Origin: Leguminivora glycinivorella
Taxonomy: Eukaryota; Arthropoda; Insecta; Lepidoptera; Tortricidae
Reading direction: 5' to 3'
Length of the DNA stretch: 64,000 nt
Assembly: GCF_023078275.1 (NCBI RefSeq)
Contig: NC_062973.1
Span: 17,374,456 to 17,438,455 of the forward strand
This document shows positions 11,201 to 21,611 of the stretch, piece after piece. Every line of letters starts with the position of its first letter. The stretch's first letter is position 1. A program made the translations under genes and the position numbers. The notes under the pieces are model-generated. The model was not told the origin of the DNA. It ran no database searches and saw nothing but the letters and a program-made list of their open reading frames with translations.

Positions 11201-11360
11201 AAAAAAAAGTTAATAATCTTCATTCGAAGTTAAACAACTCTAAGCGTAAACAAGAACGTTTTCACTTTGAATGCATCCGATTCTTTTCTTAAAATCACCT
11301 TTTGCTCACTTTTATTTAAAAGGCCCTTTTACACGGCGCAGCGCGCGATATCTCGTATTT

Positions 11361-11545
11361 TAACCGACTTCAAAAAAAGGAGGAGGTTCTCAATTCGAAC
11401 GAATTTTATTTCTTTATTTTATCTTGTACTATGTTACTCGATATCTCCGATAATCGTGAACCGATTTTCAATTTTTTGTTCTTCAAACGGGTATAACCCT
11501 GAGATGGTCCCGTTGGCACCAAGTCGGGGTCTGATGATGTGATCT
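11361..11545 (+). mobile_element. AACCGACTTC retroposon fragment
   Basis: TTAACCGACTTCAAAAAAAG followed by GAGGAGGTTCTCAATTCG is a common lepidopteran dispersed motif. The same core occurs inverted at 30983-31018 inside another element. The segment runs to about GTCGGGGTCTGATGATG. Confidence 0.5.
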
Positions 11546-11777
11546 TGGAGAAATCGAGGGAGCTCTTCAAATGCTATAGACACATGTAATGTTTATAACG
11601 CCTTGAAATAGAGGCGTGTTCAGATATTTGTGTGCACATTGACAGCTCCGATATATCTGATGGCGACTGTAGTCTACCCACAGTGGTGACATCTGTCTCA
11701 ACCTTACAATCATGTATTTAAATTGTGAACACGCGTCCAGATTCCAGACGTTGGATTTTATACAAGTACTAGTTCTT

Positions 11778-12017
11778 TCCTGAGGCTTCGCTCGCGTTAA
11801 ATTAGAAAACTGCGGAATGCTCTATACAAACTCCCACCCCCCATTTTAGGAAAGTGGGGGGTTAGAAAGAGATAAAAATAGCCTATATCACGCTCCATCC
11901 ATCCAACTATCTTCACTTAATAAATCCGTCAAATTCGTCGCTCCGTTTAGCCGTGAAAGACGGACAAACAAACAGACATGACATACACTTACCCTAAAAT
12001 AATATTATGTATGGATT
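11778..12017 (+). mobile_element. Lepidopteran CCGCGGCTTCGC retroposon, with internal insertion
   Basis: GAGGCTTCGCTCGCGTTA, ATAGCCTATATCACGCTCC, CCGTGAAAGACGGACAAACA and the ATATTATGTATGGAT tail identify it as the family at 1975-2162. About 70 bp (near 11800-11868) with a CCCACCCCCCATTTTAGGAAAGTGGGGGG-type hairpin has been inserted between the first two landmarks. Confidence 0.7.
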
Positions 12018-12727
12018 CGTTGTTTTTGTAGAAGACAAATGAATCTGCAGCCTGGAAAATAAATTTATTTGTCTAGACACCATGATATTGTATGTATTAT
12101 CACAATTTACTTTCTCGAACAAGTACATTTGGTGTGGTGCACTTGGAATTGTATTTATTTACTTATAGTATTATACGATGTGTTTTCAATATGTTCTATT
12201 TGGTACGCTGTTCATATTTCCTTATACTATTTTAAAGAATACCGAAATTTTACCTAACATCTCATAAAAAATTAGGTACCTACATTGTATGTACTTATAA
12301 TACTATGTCAAATGAACCGTATCGATTCCGAAATAGAGTAGGTATTAACTCTGCAACAGAAACACGCTTCTCGCGATAGGTTTTTGCTATTAATTGTTGT
12401 TAATTAGGTACCTGACTCTCATCATAGTGAAAAACATAAGGTTGAGCTAGTTCGCGAAAACAATTAATGCCAATTTTTAGAGGAAAAGGGCCAGTTTGAT
12501 TTCAATGTACACCTGCCTCGCCTTGTTCGACCATCTCACCCTGATAGTGGAAAACCACCTTAAGTATTTGTAGACAATGTTCGCCGGCGTATTTATAAAA
12601 GTTTCTGAAAGTCAATATAAATCCGATGGCCGATATGCTGAGAGGATTTATTACTATTTTTTCTACTCCCGTGTTGTTATTCGTCATTTACAGTGTCGTG
12701 CATAGATCGTTAAAACTCTACATAAAA
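12018..12727. other. Nothing recognised
   Basis: AT-rich sequence. Short ORFs at 12069-12257 (+) and 12502-12687 (-) have no recognisable domain. Confidence 0.4.
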
Positions 12728-12865
12728 GATGCCCGCCCCCGGCCGGCGCCCCGCGCACCCACGCATACGATATAGCTCTTAAAGCATTGTTAGGAAGCCT
12801 TTAAGGGATATAGCGGGGTTCGCGGGGCGCCGGGGGCTGGCGGCGGCGCGGGGGAGTGCGCGCGA
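12728..12865. other. GC- and CpG-rich island
   Basis: CCCCCGGCCGGCGCCCCGCG on the left and GCGGGGCGCCGGGGGCTGGC on the right flank an AT-rich centre and can pair into a hairpin. Nothing else nearby is as GC-rich. It could be a promoter or first-exon region or a MITE stem. I see no ORF or TATA box that decides between these. Confidence 0.4.
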
Positions 12866-13780
12866 CAGGGTGAGGTAGGAACATTGCAGAGGACAATCCA
12901 AAATACAGGAAACGGTGCCAATTTCACGAAAGTTATTCTAGAAAACTATTAAAAAGTAAGTGCATGGTCGTAGAAAAAGTATTGTATGCAACGGTGTTTA
13001 ACTGAGTCAAAAAATACTCGTGGCGTCTTAATAACAATTTTCGGCTTTGCCTCAAATTGTTACCCACGCCACACGTCTTTTTTGACCTCCTTTAAACGCC
13101 TGTTGCATAAAATACTATTTAGGATTCGAGTTTACATATTTAATATATCTCTTATTACTCAAAGGGTTTCTATTACATTTGCGAAACTAAAGATTATCCC
13201 AACAAAGATAATAAAATCTTGCTTGTCCTTTTAATTGTGTAACAAACTTAGATGACTTTAATTTAAATAATTTTGTACTTACATAATTAAGTCGCGTTGG
13301 TGTTTCTAACCTTCATTTCGTTATTTTGTCAATTATGTTTGATACTAGGTAGTTAAATTATTATTTAAACAGAAGTCCTAACGGACGTTCAACCTATTTA
13401 TTTGATATTTACGATTTTTTAGACATATCGTCCATATCTCAAAATATAAGTAAATAAACGTCAATATTATTTGGCTATTTAAAGAAGAAAATATTTATTT
13501 GTAATAAACTTTATACTAAAATTTAACAAAAGGTATGACTAAAACAAGAAACCTAACAATGAATCGGTAAGTTCAATGCGAAAAGTAGAAAACAATTTGA
13601 TATTGCAGCATTTTAGGACAAAGAGGTTATGACATTTGGGATAAATTTAGACAAAATGGCATTATGATATTTAGGTGTAATGAAACCATTTTCTAAAACA
13701 TTTAAAAACAGAGTAAGTCACGGTCCCGAAATTAATTCAAATTTTATATTTTTTCTGATTGAGACGTGCATGGCAATGAC
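12866..13780. other. Nothing recognised
   Basis: AT-rich sequence with an 82-codon plus-strand ORF (12986-13234) lacking recognisable motifs. Confidence 0.4.
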
Positions 13781-13792
13781 TGTTTCCATTTA

Positions 13793-14216
13793 CACTGATT
13801 TAAACTTTTACGATTATTACACATAATTATTTTTAAAATCGGGACTTAATCGCGTATAACTACATATTAAACTGAACTCCAACGTTTCAAGGACGGCGTT
13901 TTCCCCGTGGTCTCGGAGAAGACTGGCTTGAAATGACATCAACACCTTCTGACAGCCGCGCGAGTTTTTCGAACTACCCGCACTTGGTTTTGATTATCAA
14001 CTTGAACTGTTTGCGCACTAGGGATGTTACTCTGTCGACATACAACACTGACGATATTCGATTTAACGACTGTCGATATTATTTTCGGCTTACACTTATT
14101 AATGACAGGATTCCATGTGGATGAGATCCTAAAACCTTCGTCCCGATTGAAATTGCGATGTTTTTTGTTAATATGTAATTATACGCGATTAAGTCCCGAT
14201 TTTAAAAATAATTATG
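13793..14216 (-). mobile_element. 5'-truncated Penelope-like element with inverted tail
   Basis: The minus strand contains the end of a GIY-YIG endonuclease frame (about 14150-14030) reading NFNRDEGFRISSTWNPVIN, close to the same stretch of the element at 46.7 kb. Downstream comes a tail with CGCGATTAAGTCCCGATTTT (about 13830-13860). The same tail is repeated inverted at 14167-14216, at the 5' truncation point. TGTTTCCATTTA flanks the whole at 13781-13792 and 14217-14228 as a 12-bp target duplication. Inverted terminal arrangements are known for Penelope elements. Confidence 0.8.
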
Positions 14217-14228
14217 TGTTTCCATTTA

Positions 14229-14798
14229 GTTAAATAATTAAAAAAAAAAGTTTTTTTTATTTAAATTTTGTGTCTATACAATACAATATTGAAACATTTG
14301 AAACATACAATAGTTAATTTAATACAGACTCATAGACATTTTACATCTTCTACTGAAAACCTCAGACACCCATAGCTATAGGCTGAGCAACTTTTAGCGA
14401 CGGAGATACAAGATTTACATATAGGTAATAATAATAGTTTTGGTATTGATATAATATGAGTCCCGAGGAAGAACATAGGTGGCTTTTATCCACAATATAA
14501 ATCTCTTAAAACCTTAGGAATACAAAGATGAATTGTGCAAAGAAAAATTTCAAAGGAAAATATTTAATATTTTTTCTCTACATAAATGGCCTCATGTTCA
14601 GTCAACTGCGTATTTTATTACCTTACTTAGGATTCTGCCCTAGCAACTATTATTCCTTCGTAGTTTATTTATTTGCATTTCTTTCATATCGCGGAACAAT
14701 GGGGTCTCGAACATTTTCAAGCATGCGCGGAACCGATGCACGATGCCAACATGTAAAGCCTCTTTTGATACATTAATGAAATGTACATAAGGGCTATG
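14229..14798. other. Nothing recognised
   Basis: AT-rich. The 82-codon ORF at 14528-14776 has no recognised domain. Confidence 0.4.
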
Positions 14799-14937
14799 TA
14801 CAGTCAAGTGCAAAAATAAGTATCGAAAAAATCGACTTAAAAATATGGTACTACACTCTTATTACACCGGACTAAGTTGCTATGGGACATATTTTTGAGT
14901 AAGATGTGTACACCCATATTTTTACACTTGACTGTAC
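14799..14937. mobile_element. MITE with GTACAGTCAAGTGCAAAAATA ends
   Basis: GTACAGTCAAGTGCAAAAAT opens the segment and ATTTTTACACTTGACTGTAC closes it. The inverted ends are about 20 bp, the length is 139 bp and there is no coding capacity. Confidence 0.7.
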
Positions 14938-15164
14938 ACCGAGTTGATACTGATTACTGACCCTGCCTTTATACTTATTCTTGTGAACCATTCTTATTGG
15001 GAGATATTATTTTTACATTGAAATTTGAAAATGACATTATATTTTCATCCTTTATCTTTGTGTGTGACATTCTTTTAATAATCGATTTGTATTTTGATTT
15101 GTAGTATTTACATACTTATGTTAATTTGAATTTGTATTACTTATTATTAATTTGTTTTTATTGT

Positions 15165-15347
15165 TAAATTTTGTAAAATGACGATCCTTATTGAGGGACA
15201 CAATATGATGATTTATTAATATTATTCCTGTTATCCCTAAGTTTTTAATTTTATGACGATCGTGATGGGAATTCCTATATTTTTGTACAGAAACGAAAAC
15301 TTATAATGTAATTTTTTTCGTGAAATAAATCATCTAATCTAATCTAA
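15165..15347 (+). mobile_element. LINE 3' end with CATCTAATCTAAT tail
   Basis: Landmarks are AATGACGATCCTTATTGAGG, TATGACGATCGTGATGGGA and GTGAAATAAATCATCTAATC, ending in a short TCTAA microsatellite. An antisense relative lies at 57981-58142. The terminal microsatellite after AATAAA gives the orientation. Confidence 0.6.
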
Positions 15348-15384
15348 TCACAGTAAATGTTGAAGTTACTTCTTTGACAAAATA

Positions 15385-15450
15385 CAGCACGGTGTCAATG
15401 AGACAGGGTTCTAGAGTGGTCTAGGATTCAAATTGGTTGACTGTACATCC
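15385..15450 (+). repeat. Dispersed GAGACAGGGTTCTAGAGTGG repeat
   Basis: GAGACAGGGTTCTAGAGTGG continues to GATTCAAATTGGTTGACTGT. It recurs inverted at about 37035-37095 and in part at 37668-37715. Confidence 0.55.
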
Positions 15451-15510
15451 ACCACGGCTTCTAGAATGGACTCTCGCGCGAAAGCGCAAGTAGTTGCGAT
15501 AAACCGCCAG

Positions 15511-16324
15511 GTGTAAAGACAATTTGAGAATCGATGGAATATAAAATGATCACAGTTTATCATTAATAATAATTATTTAACTAAGTAGAAATTTAAATTT
15601 TATATTTAATCGCCAAGGATACATATTATTAAATGTATATTAGAGAAATTTTATCCAATAAGTAAATTGTGATAATAGTTATTTCTTAATCCAATTAGCT
15701 TCATAAAATAAATACATTTAACAATGGTTAGGTACGTAAAATATATCTTTAATGTATTTCGAATAAAATGTGTATTATGAACATTTAATTTAAACAATTA
15801 CTCAAAACAATATTGAAATGCTTGAAGCACTCTTGACAGCTGTTATTGAATAGACAATTAGACCCATCAAAGCCAGTTGCATTTATAACAATTGTCAGCT
15901 TTTTAATAAATATTACCAAAATCCTAGGATAAGTCAATAAATTTTAAACTATTAGCGCTGACTGTTATTTTACTTATTTTCTTTTCACAAGTAACTCATA
16001 ACATCCGAGACAAATCTAAATTTTTAAGAAAAAAATACTGCCGCTTTTGGGGTTCTGGTGAAATGTACTTGCGAATGTTGGATTATGTAGAAATGTGTAC
16101 CTAGGCATTTTTTTAAAAACTGTTTTTTATGTAAATCTTTCATTATTTGATGGAAACACAAATGAATATGCTTATACCGTTAAGGTTTGAAGAATTTCCT
16201 CAATTCCTCATGAATCCCATACCCGATTATAAGAAATCGAGCTTGACAAAATTTGACTTGAAAACTCCTAACAAATAAATGTCACTGTTCTGAACTTAAA
16301 TGCACGCAACAAACAATTAAATAG
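15511..16324. other. Nothing recognised
   Basis: Very AT-rich sequence without supported features. Confidence 0.4.
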
Positions 16325-16700
16325 GGTTACGGCTAGTACGCACTTAACGGCTGGCCGCAATACGACTGGCCGTCCGGCTGACCGCGGGTAGCAGTTGCAC
16401 TTGCGGTCACCCGAACGGTCAGCCGCAGCGCGGTCAGCCGGATAGTGCGTACAGTGACCGCGCGGTCGAGTCGACTTGACCATTACCAAGATGGACGTCG
16501 AACAGGCTGCCGGTATTTATTATATTTACGAGCATTACATAAAGGTGAGACCAAACATTTTGAAATTTTCTTCAAAGAGTTCAAAAAGTACGACGAGATT
16601 TCAGAAACCGCACTGAAACCGCGTAGTGCGTACATACAGCGCTGCGACCGTCCGGCTACCCACCCCGGGGCCGCAGCGCTGCGGACGACAGTCGCAATTT
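16325..16700 (+). pseudogene. Possible PIF/Harbinger-type transposon remnant
   Basis: GC-rich repeats with GGCCGTCCGGCTGACCGCGG and CGGTCAGCCGCAGCGCGGTC lie at 16345-16445. They are followed by an ATG at about 16492 opening MDVEQAAGIYYIYEHYIK, then a GTGAGA donor-like site. In-frame sequence further on reads KHFEIFFKEFKKYDEIS. Harbinger transposases often start with an alanine- and tyrosine-rich helix before a splice site and then carry a FFxxF segment. No DDE core is present, so this is at best a 5' remnant. A host first exon is an alternative reading. Confidence 0.3.
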
Positions 16701-17329
16701 AATGCATATATGAATAATACGGGTACATACAATTTTGGGCTTCCGCCGTAGGGCCCATTTAGACGATACGAGAACTCTCATAATGAGTTTTCTATTACAT
16801 TCCGGTATTTGATATGGCTATGCAAAATTGAATGTAACCTCAACAACCCGCAATGTAACTAAAATCGCATGCTAGTTCGCACGCCGTCTAAATCAATTTG
16901 AATATGATTTCTTATTGCCAATTCCTGTCTTGAATATTTCAATCGTCGCATAGGCTCCCATATTGCATTGTTATCCGATATCATACGGGGACCCCTTCAT
17001 GTAGTATGCAAAATACGGGGACTGAGTAGGTAGAAAATTTTATAGCAAATAAAGATATGACCTGTACAAAGGTAAATTTTTTGGTCCATTTTCCAAAGAT
17101 GAGACATAAGATGAGTTAGGTATGTTTTTCCTTTTGGGTAAATTTTTTATTGAGATGGAATCTGTGATACCTACACATGCCACAGTAATTTTATTAAAAT
17201 GAATGTATTGTCGTCTTTCATCTCAATCTCAAGTAGAAGCACTCAAAACATTGTCGTTCTAAAGACAGACTTCAGAACAAAAGTTCGCGCTAAAAATTGA
17301 GCATCGTTCTCGAAATGAGTTTCCAGCAA
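16701..17329. other. Nothing recognised
   Basis: No ORF or repeat that I can place. Confidence 0.4.
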
Positions 17330-17716
17330 ACACTCCCCAGAAATCAATTTTATTGTGTTTTCCAAATTTCCGATGTCAACATCGTCAATGCGTCCCGCAA
17401 TGTCGTATCTCTGGAGTGAACCCTCCAGACCAGTTCGGTGATATCGCCCACCCTCGACAGACGTGGCCTGTCGACGCTCACGAAACTGAAAGTTTGAGAT
17501 CGAGCGCTTTTCTTGTGTTTCACGATTAGAATAATGGATTAATTGGAAAGAAATATTTATCAGTGGCAGATTTTAAATTCTAAATTGTGCTAAGTTAAAT
17601 ATAAGAATTGTGTTCTTTGATTAACTTAAAAAAGTTTTGGAAGTTTTAAGCTCTGAGTTGACAGTTTATATAAGTTTTAAACAATGTGACATTCTAATTT
17701 TATATTTTATTAAAAG
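17330..17716 (+). other. Possible non-coding 5' exon ending at GTAAGT
   Basis: A moderately GC-rich stretch (17380-17510) unlike its surroundings is followed by AT-rich sequence ending TTAAAAG at 17716. GTAAGT with a T-rich run follows. This would suit an untranslated first exon of the gene whose coding exon starts at 35829, about 18 kb downstream. There is no direct evidence linking them, and cryptic donors are common. Confidence 0.2.
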
Positions 17717-18300
17717 GTAAGTTTTTTTAGCTTTTTATTGATATCAGATAATAAAAATATTTTGAGACAAACTACACGGCGCAACCTAACCTCGTACTAA
17801 GCAAAGGGGGGTGTGATCATTATAAATAAATATTTTAATACTGTGATATTCTTGCAAATTTTCTAATCATATTATTTTACATACAACTTCACATTTTTAA
17901 TACAGTAGGTAACAGTCATAAAAAAGTTTAGAATAAGTTTTTGTAGACTCATCTTTTCGTTGCAAAGCGTTGAGTTGGTAGTTATAAATAATTTTACGTA
18001 CAAGGCAATTTACTTGTGCTAGGTAAATTAATATAATATTCGGATTGTTTTCGGTTTATATTGCAGTTAAGCCTGGTATTTATTACTGGAATAATAATTA
18101 AAATCCGAAAAACGGGCTCCATGGAAATATTTTATTAAAATCTTGATATCAAACTCTTTGTCGACTGAGGGCATTGAAAGTCATAATAAATTATTGCACG
18201 AAATATTTCTGAGTAGAAATTGGAAAATGCGTGACATACCTTTTTCAAACTGCCAGTGTTTGTAAAATATAATGTCACACACAAATAAAATATATAAGAA
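17717..18300. other. Nothing recognised
   Basis: AT-rich, with no supported feature. Confidence 0.4.
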
Positions 18301-18449
18301 CACAGCAAAAGGGAGTGTACAAGTTTCTGATAGGGTGGCAACGCGCTTGTGACACTGTTTGAGTTGCAGGCGTCCATAGGTTACGGTGACCGCTTTACAT
18401 CAGGCGGGCCGTATGCTTGTTTGCCACCGACGTAGTATAAAAAAAAAAG
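18301..18449 (+). mobile_element. Lepidopteran retroposon 3' end (GACGTAGTAT-A tail)
   Basis: It is the counterpart of 1243-1389, with the same start, internal GGTGGCAACGCGC and TTACGGTGACCGCTTT, and the A tail. The two copies differ at scattered positions. Confidence 0.65.
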
Positions 18450-18477
18450 AATTATATTTTCAAACATATAAATGTCA

Positions 18478-18825
18478 TTGCGATAGCTCTAAGTGTATTT
18501 CATTCTAAGATGATTGCTTTCATTCCGGAGGTCGCGGGTTCGAACCCCGGCTCGCACCAATGAGTTTTTCGGAATTTAATGTGCGAAATGTCATTTGATA
18601 TTTGCCAGTCGCTTTTCGGTGAAGGAAAATATCGTGAGGAAACCGGACTAATTCCAAGAAGGTTAGTTTACCCTTTGGGTTGGAAGGTCAGGTGGCAGTC
18701 GCTTTCGTAAAAACTAGTGCCTACGCCAAATCTTGGGATTAGTTGTCAAAGCGGACCCCAGGCTCCCATAAGCCGTGGAAAAAAATGCCGGGATAACGCA
18801 AGGAGGATGATGAATTGATGATAAT
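18478..18825 (+). mobile_element. tRNA-derived SINE with GATGATGA tail
   Basis: GGTTCGAACCCCGG at about 18538 is a good pol III B box within a tRNA-like head; the A box is poorly preserved. The body contains GAGGAAACCGGACTAATTCC and CCTACGCCAAATCTTGGGAT, and the end reads GGATAACGCAAGGAGGATG followed by ATGATGA repeats. A truncated antisense copy is at 27184-27350. Confidence 0.75.
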
Positions 18826-19734
18826 AACTGCTGCTGCACTTGCTGATAAGAGACAAAAGCGACGCCGAGGTGTTTCAGCGCCGACTTTTGCTAAGTTAAA
18901 TATTTATTATCCTAAAGTTACATAACATAATGTGACAGGGGCCCACGCACTAGGCTACGCCTGATGTATCGCAGGGTACCAGTTACAATTTACCTAACAG
19001 AAATAAAGTTAAAGAAACATAAACTCCAGGTTTTTGTTTATGGTACATGAAATTAACAATAACAAAAAAAATTACCATGCATAAAAACAAAACTTGAGCT
19101 AACATACATTGTCTAAAATAGCTTCTGTCTCGGCATAATTCATAGAAATTAAGAAATTAAATAGGATTTTTTTTTGCTTCTAAATAGGTAATCTTAGATC
19201 TAGATTACAATGTCTGATGCGATCTCCAAAACGTCTCTTGTCAGTACTGCGGTAGACTATGTACTCATGGGTCTCGCATCGGTCTATTAAGTCACATAAA
19301 CTGTTTGCAATAGACGTTAAGGCCAATGAAGTGTATTTTATTCTATGATGAAAAACGCAAAAATGAAACCCGCCTCTTTTCATTTTTGCGTTGGTTTTAG
19401 GGGCATCCGATATACTGGCACGGCACCGCTATCCTTTAGAAAATCCGAGATTTAGAAGCTTTGTTCGATTCAAGCCGATTTTAACGATGTCATCAGAATC
19501 GTTCTAATCACAAAGCCCCATTGATAGTATTCATGTTATTAGGATAATTTGGGCCGCGGAAAGGAATAATATTCATTTATGATAAACAAGTCAGTTTGTT
19601 ATGCACGATATTTCAGAAGAGGAAATAAATTTGAAGACAATAATGCCTACGGAACACAAATGTCGAATAAGGAAATTAGATGACAATAAAATTATATAGA
19701 TATTTATTTTAGACTGATATTTGGGTCCCGTGTG
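18826..19734. other. Nothing recognised
   Basis: AT-rich. The 67-codon minus-strand ORF (19180-19383) has no recognised domain. Confidence 0.4.
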
Positions 19735-19978
19735 GTGACGGGTTAAGAATTTCACCACCCCCTTTCTTCTCGTGGGTGTCGTAGAAGTCGACTGTGGGAT
19801 ATGGGTTAAATTGTGGCGTAGGCGAGAGGCTGGCAACCTGTCAGTGCAATGTCATAATTTGGATTTCTTTCAACCCCTTTTTGCCAAGAGTGGCACTGAA
19901 TGAAACTTAGTAGTTCATGTGCTCTGCCTCCCCCTTTATGGGATACAGGCGTGATTATATGTATGTATGTATGTATTT
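19735..19978 (+). mobile_element. LINE 3' end with GTATGTATG tail
   Basis: Landmarks are GTGACGGGTTAAGAATTTCA, GTCGTAGAAGTCGACTGTGG, GGCTGGCAACCTGTCAGTGC and CAAGAGTGGCACTGAATGAA, then a TATGTATGTATG microsatellite. Related copies are at 4247-4315, 35235-35430 (+), 35704-35760 (-) and 47755-47890 (-). It belongs to a common lepidopteran non-LTR family. Confidence 0.7.
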
Positions 19979-20289
19979 GGGCCCCATAGCCTAAATAATG
20001 TAGACGTTCAGTTTAATAATGTATTACTAAACTGAAATGTAACTACATTACATTAAAATGTTGGGATTGATAAAATTTCTGTGCTTCCTGATAAAGTGCT
20101 TCCTTAAGCCCCGGCAACAGGCTACGAAGGGTCACCCTCGGACTTCGAAATCCTCACGAGCAACGCTATGGACTATAGTTACGGAATTATAAATTTAAGT
20201 TGTCATTTGCATGTAGGTAAGATTGTAAACTTACCATACGATAAATAAATAGGCCATATCTGTCGCCACATGCATACATACGTACATAG

Positions 20290-20639
20290 GTCGAAATAAG
20301 TTTTTTGCAAAAATTTCATTTTTGGCACAAGCTTTTATCGTCGACTGTACCTTTCTTTGAACAGTCATCTACTGCTCTCTGAGACGTTTCTAAAAACCCT
20401 TTACTCGATGGGATACGACGTTTCATGACAGAGTTCCTATGACCACCTTTCTACTCCATCATCAGATCAGCTCCATGATACCATAATATTGCATTGTCAC
20501 GTGATTTACATATGTGTGCAAAATTTCAGCTCAATCGGATACCGGAAAGTGGGTCAAATTTAGCTTCTGCCTTTTGACGCACACTAACATACTAACAAGG
20601 CAAGTTGAATGAAAACTTGTAAAAATAATGAATACCTTA
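20290..20639 (+). mobile_element. LINE 3'-UTR-like segment (CAGCTCAATCGGATACCGG)
   Basis: AAATTTCAGCTCAATCGGAT, AAGTGGGTCAAATTTAGCTT and a terminal AACTTGTAAAA match a family of lepidopteran LINE tails that I recognise by its wording. There is no ORF. Confidence 0.5.
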
Positions 20640-20712
20640 TTTCGATTCGCTCACGATTCGTGACCGTTTCGTGAAGCGTTTGTGCATTCGACTACGCACA
20701 CTGGTGCAAGAG
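20640..20712 (+). repeat. GTTTCGTGA...GCTACGCAC dispersed repeat
   Basis: ACCGTTTCGTGAAGCGTTTG followed by TGCATTCGACTACGCACAC belongs to a short family also seen at about 40585-40680, 44465-44575, 45540-45665, 49905-50035 and 57720-57850. Fuller copies begin GCGCCAATACGCAAGAGCGA and TAGAGATAGA. It is probably a non-autonomous DNA element. Confidence 0.6.
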
Positions 20713-21164
20713 CTGGTGCTGATCTATCAATTAATACAAAACTTCTGTTAGGGCATGGGCACTAACTTTCCCCTTTATAGAACTTACCAAACGAAAAGCG
20801 ACTTTAATTGTCAGTTGCCACCGTATTTTAGATTTGAGTTTCTTTAGCGCTGCGTAGAGCAGCCTCTCTGCGTTTTCTCTAGCCTAAAATATCGGGAAGT
20901 GCTCCGAGTCATTCATCTCTGTCACTTCTTTCCGCCATCGCTTTACGCTACATTTTTATTTCATCTTCACCTCTTATGGCGGTTCCATAGGCTTGGTAAA
21001 CAACAAACATTGAACACATGGCAAAGGCTTACCAAGGACGATCAGCGTCAAGGTATTTAAAAGGTGCCTTGATACCAAGCTGAGTGAATGTGAGAAGGTT
21101 CTCAGTGGCGTTTCAACGCAATTTTTATAACAATGTTTTTGTTAAATTCCGAGTAATGCTTTTT
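20713..21164. other. Nothing recognised; includes left target duplication
   Basis: No supported gene. The 10 bases at 21155-21164 match 21612-21621, flanking the next element. Confidence 0.4.
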
Positions 21165-21611
21165 AGGCTTGTGCCGTTTCTCGTTCATTGATCGGAGCGC
21201 TCCGATCTCGTTCAATCGCTCCCACGAACTAGTTTGCTCTTTTAGGTCTTTGCTCATTTAGTTCAGTCAGACCAGCGACCACTACGGTAGGAAAGATCAG
21301 AACGAATGGGATCGACTAGTGTCAAAATGATACGAATATTCCACAGATAATAACAATTCCAGGCCGAAAGGTTGTAAGTAACCGAATCTTAATATGAAAA
21401 CTTGACGTTTTTGTGTCGCTTTGCTAAATAGCTCGCTCTCGGTCGGCGCAGTCACACACTCGTTCTCGATCCAAACCGCTCGCGCTCGCCGATCCTATAC
21501 TGAACTAAATGAGCAAAGACCGATTCACAGAGCACGGAAAGATTCAGTTCATTTCGGTCATTGATGGGATTTTATTCCTAACAGTTCATAGTTCGTGAAC
21601 GAAACAAGTCT
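21165..21611. mobile_element. Non-autonomous hAT-like element
   Basis: The ends are AGGCTTGTGCCGTTTC and, read inward from the right, AGACTTGTTTCGTTC. AATGCTTTTT directly flanks both ends (21155-21164, 21612-21621), which accommodates the 8-bp target duplication typical of hAT. Internal inverted repeats GTCTTTGCTCATTTAGTTCAG (21257) and its complement (21499) strengthen the hairpin. There is no transposase ORF. Confidence 0.75.

Larger units (their letters stand above)
4678..11208 (+). mobile_element. Candidate composite, satellite-bearing non-coding retroposon
   Basis: A 6.5-kb block has no convincing ORF. Its right end is the second 160-bp module plus AAAAAAAA (11201-11208), followed by GTTAATAAT (11209-11217). 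The same 9-mer lies at 4669-4677, directly before the block, as expected for a target duplication of a poly(A)-dependent insertion. Inside are ~250-bp tandem units, a ~59-bp VNTR and a 106-bp duplication. G exceeds C on the plus strand in the lines I counted (13 G to 4 C at 7141-7200; 12 to 4 at 6301-6360). A donor-like GCGGTAAGTT is at about 4930. The organisation recalls primate SVA elements or a large LTR-derived element (LARD). The presence of the module on the left side, outside the duplication, is unexplained. Confidence 0.5.

Noticed and set aside
13870..13925. Second hammerhead ribozyme in the Penelope tail (minus strand)
   Set aside because: GCCGTCC and GAAACG are present, but no CTGANGA box lies at a workable distance.
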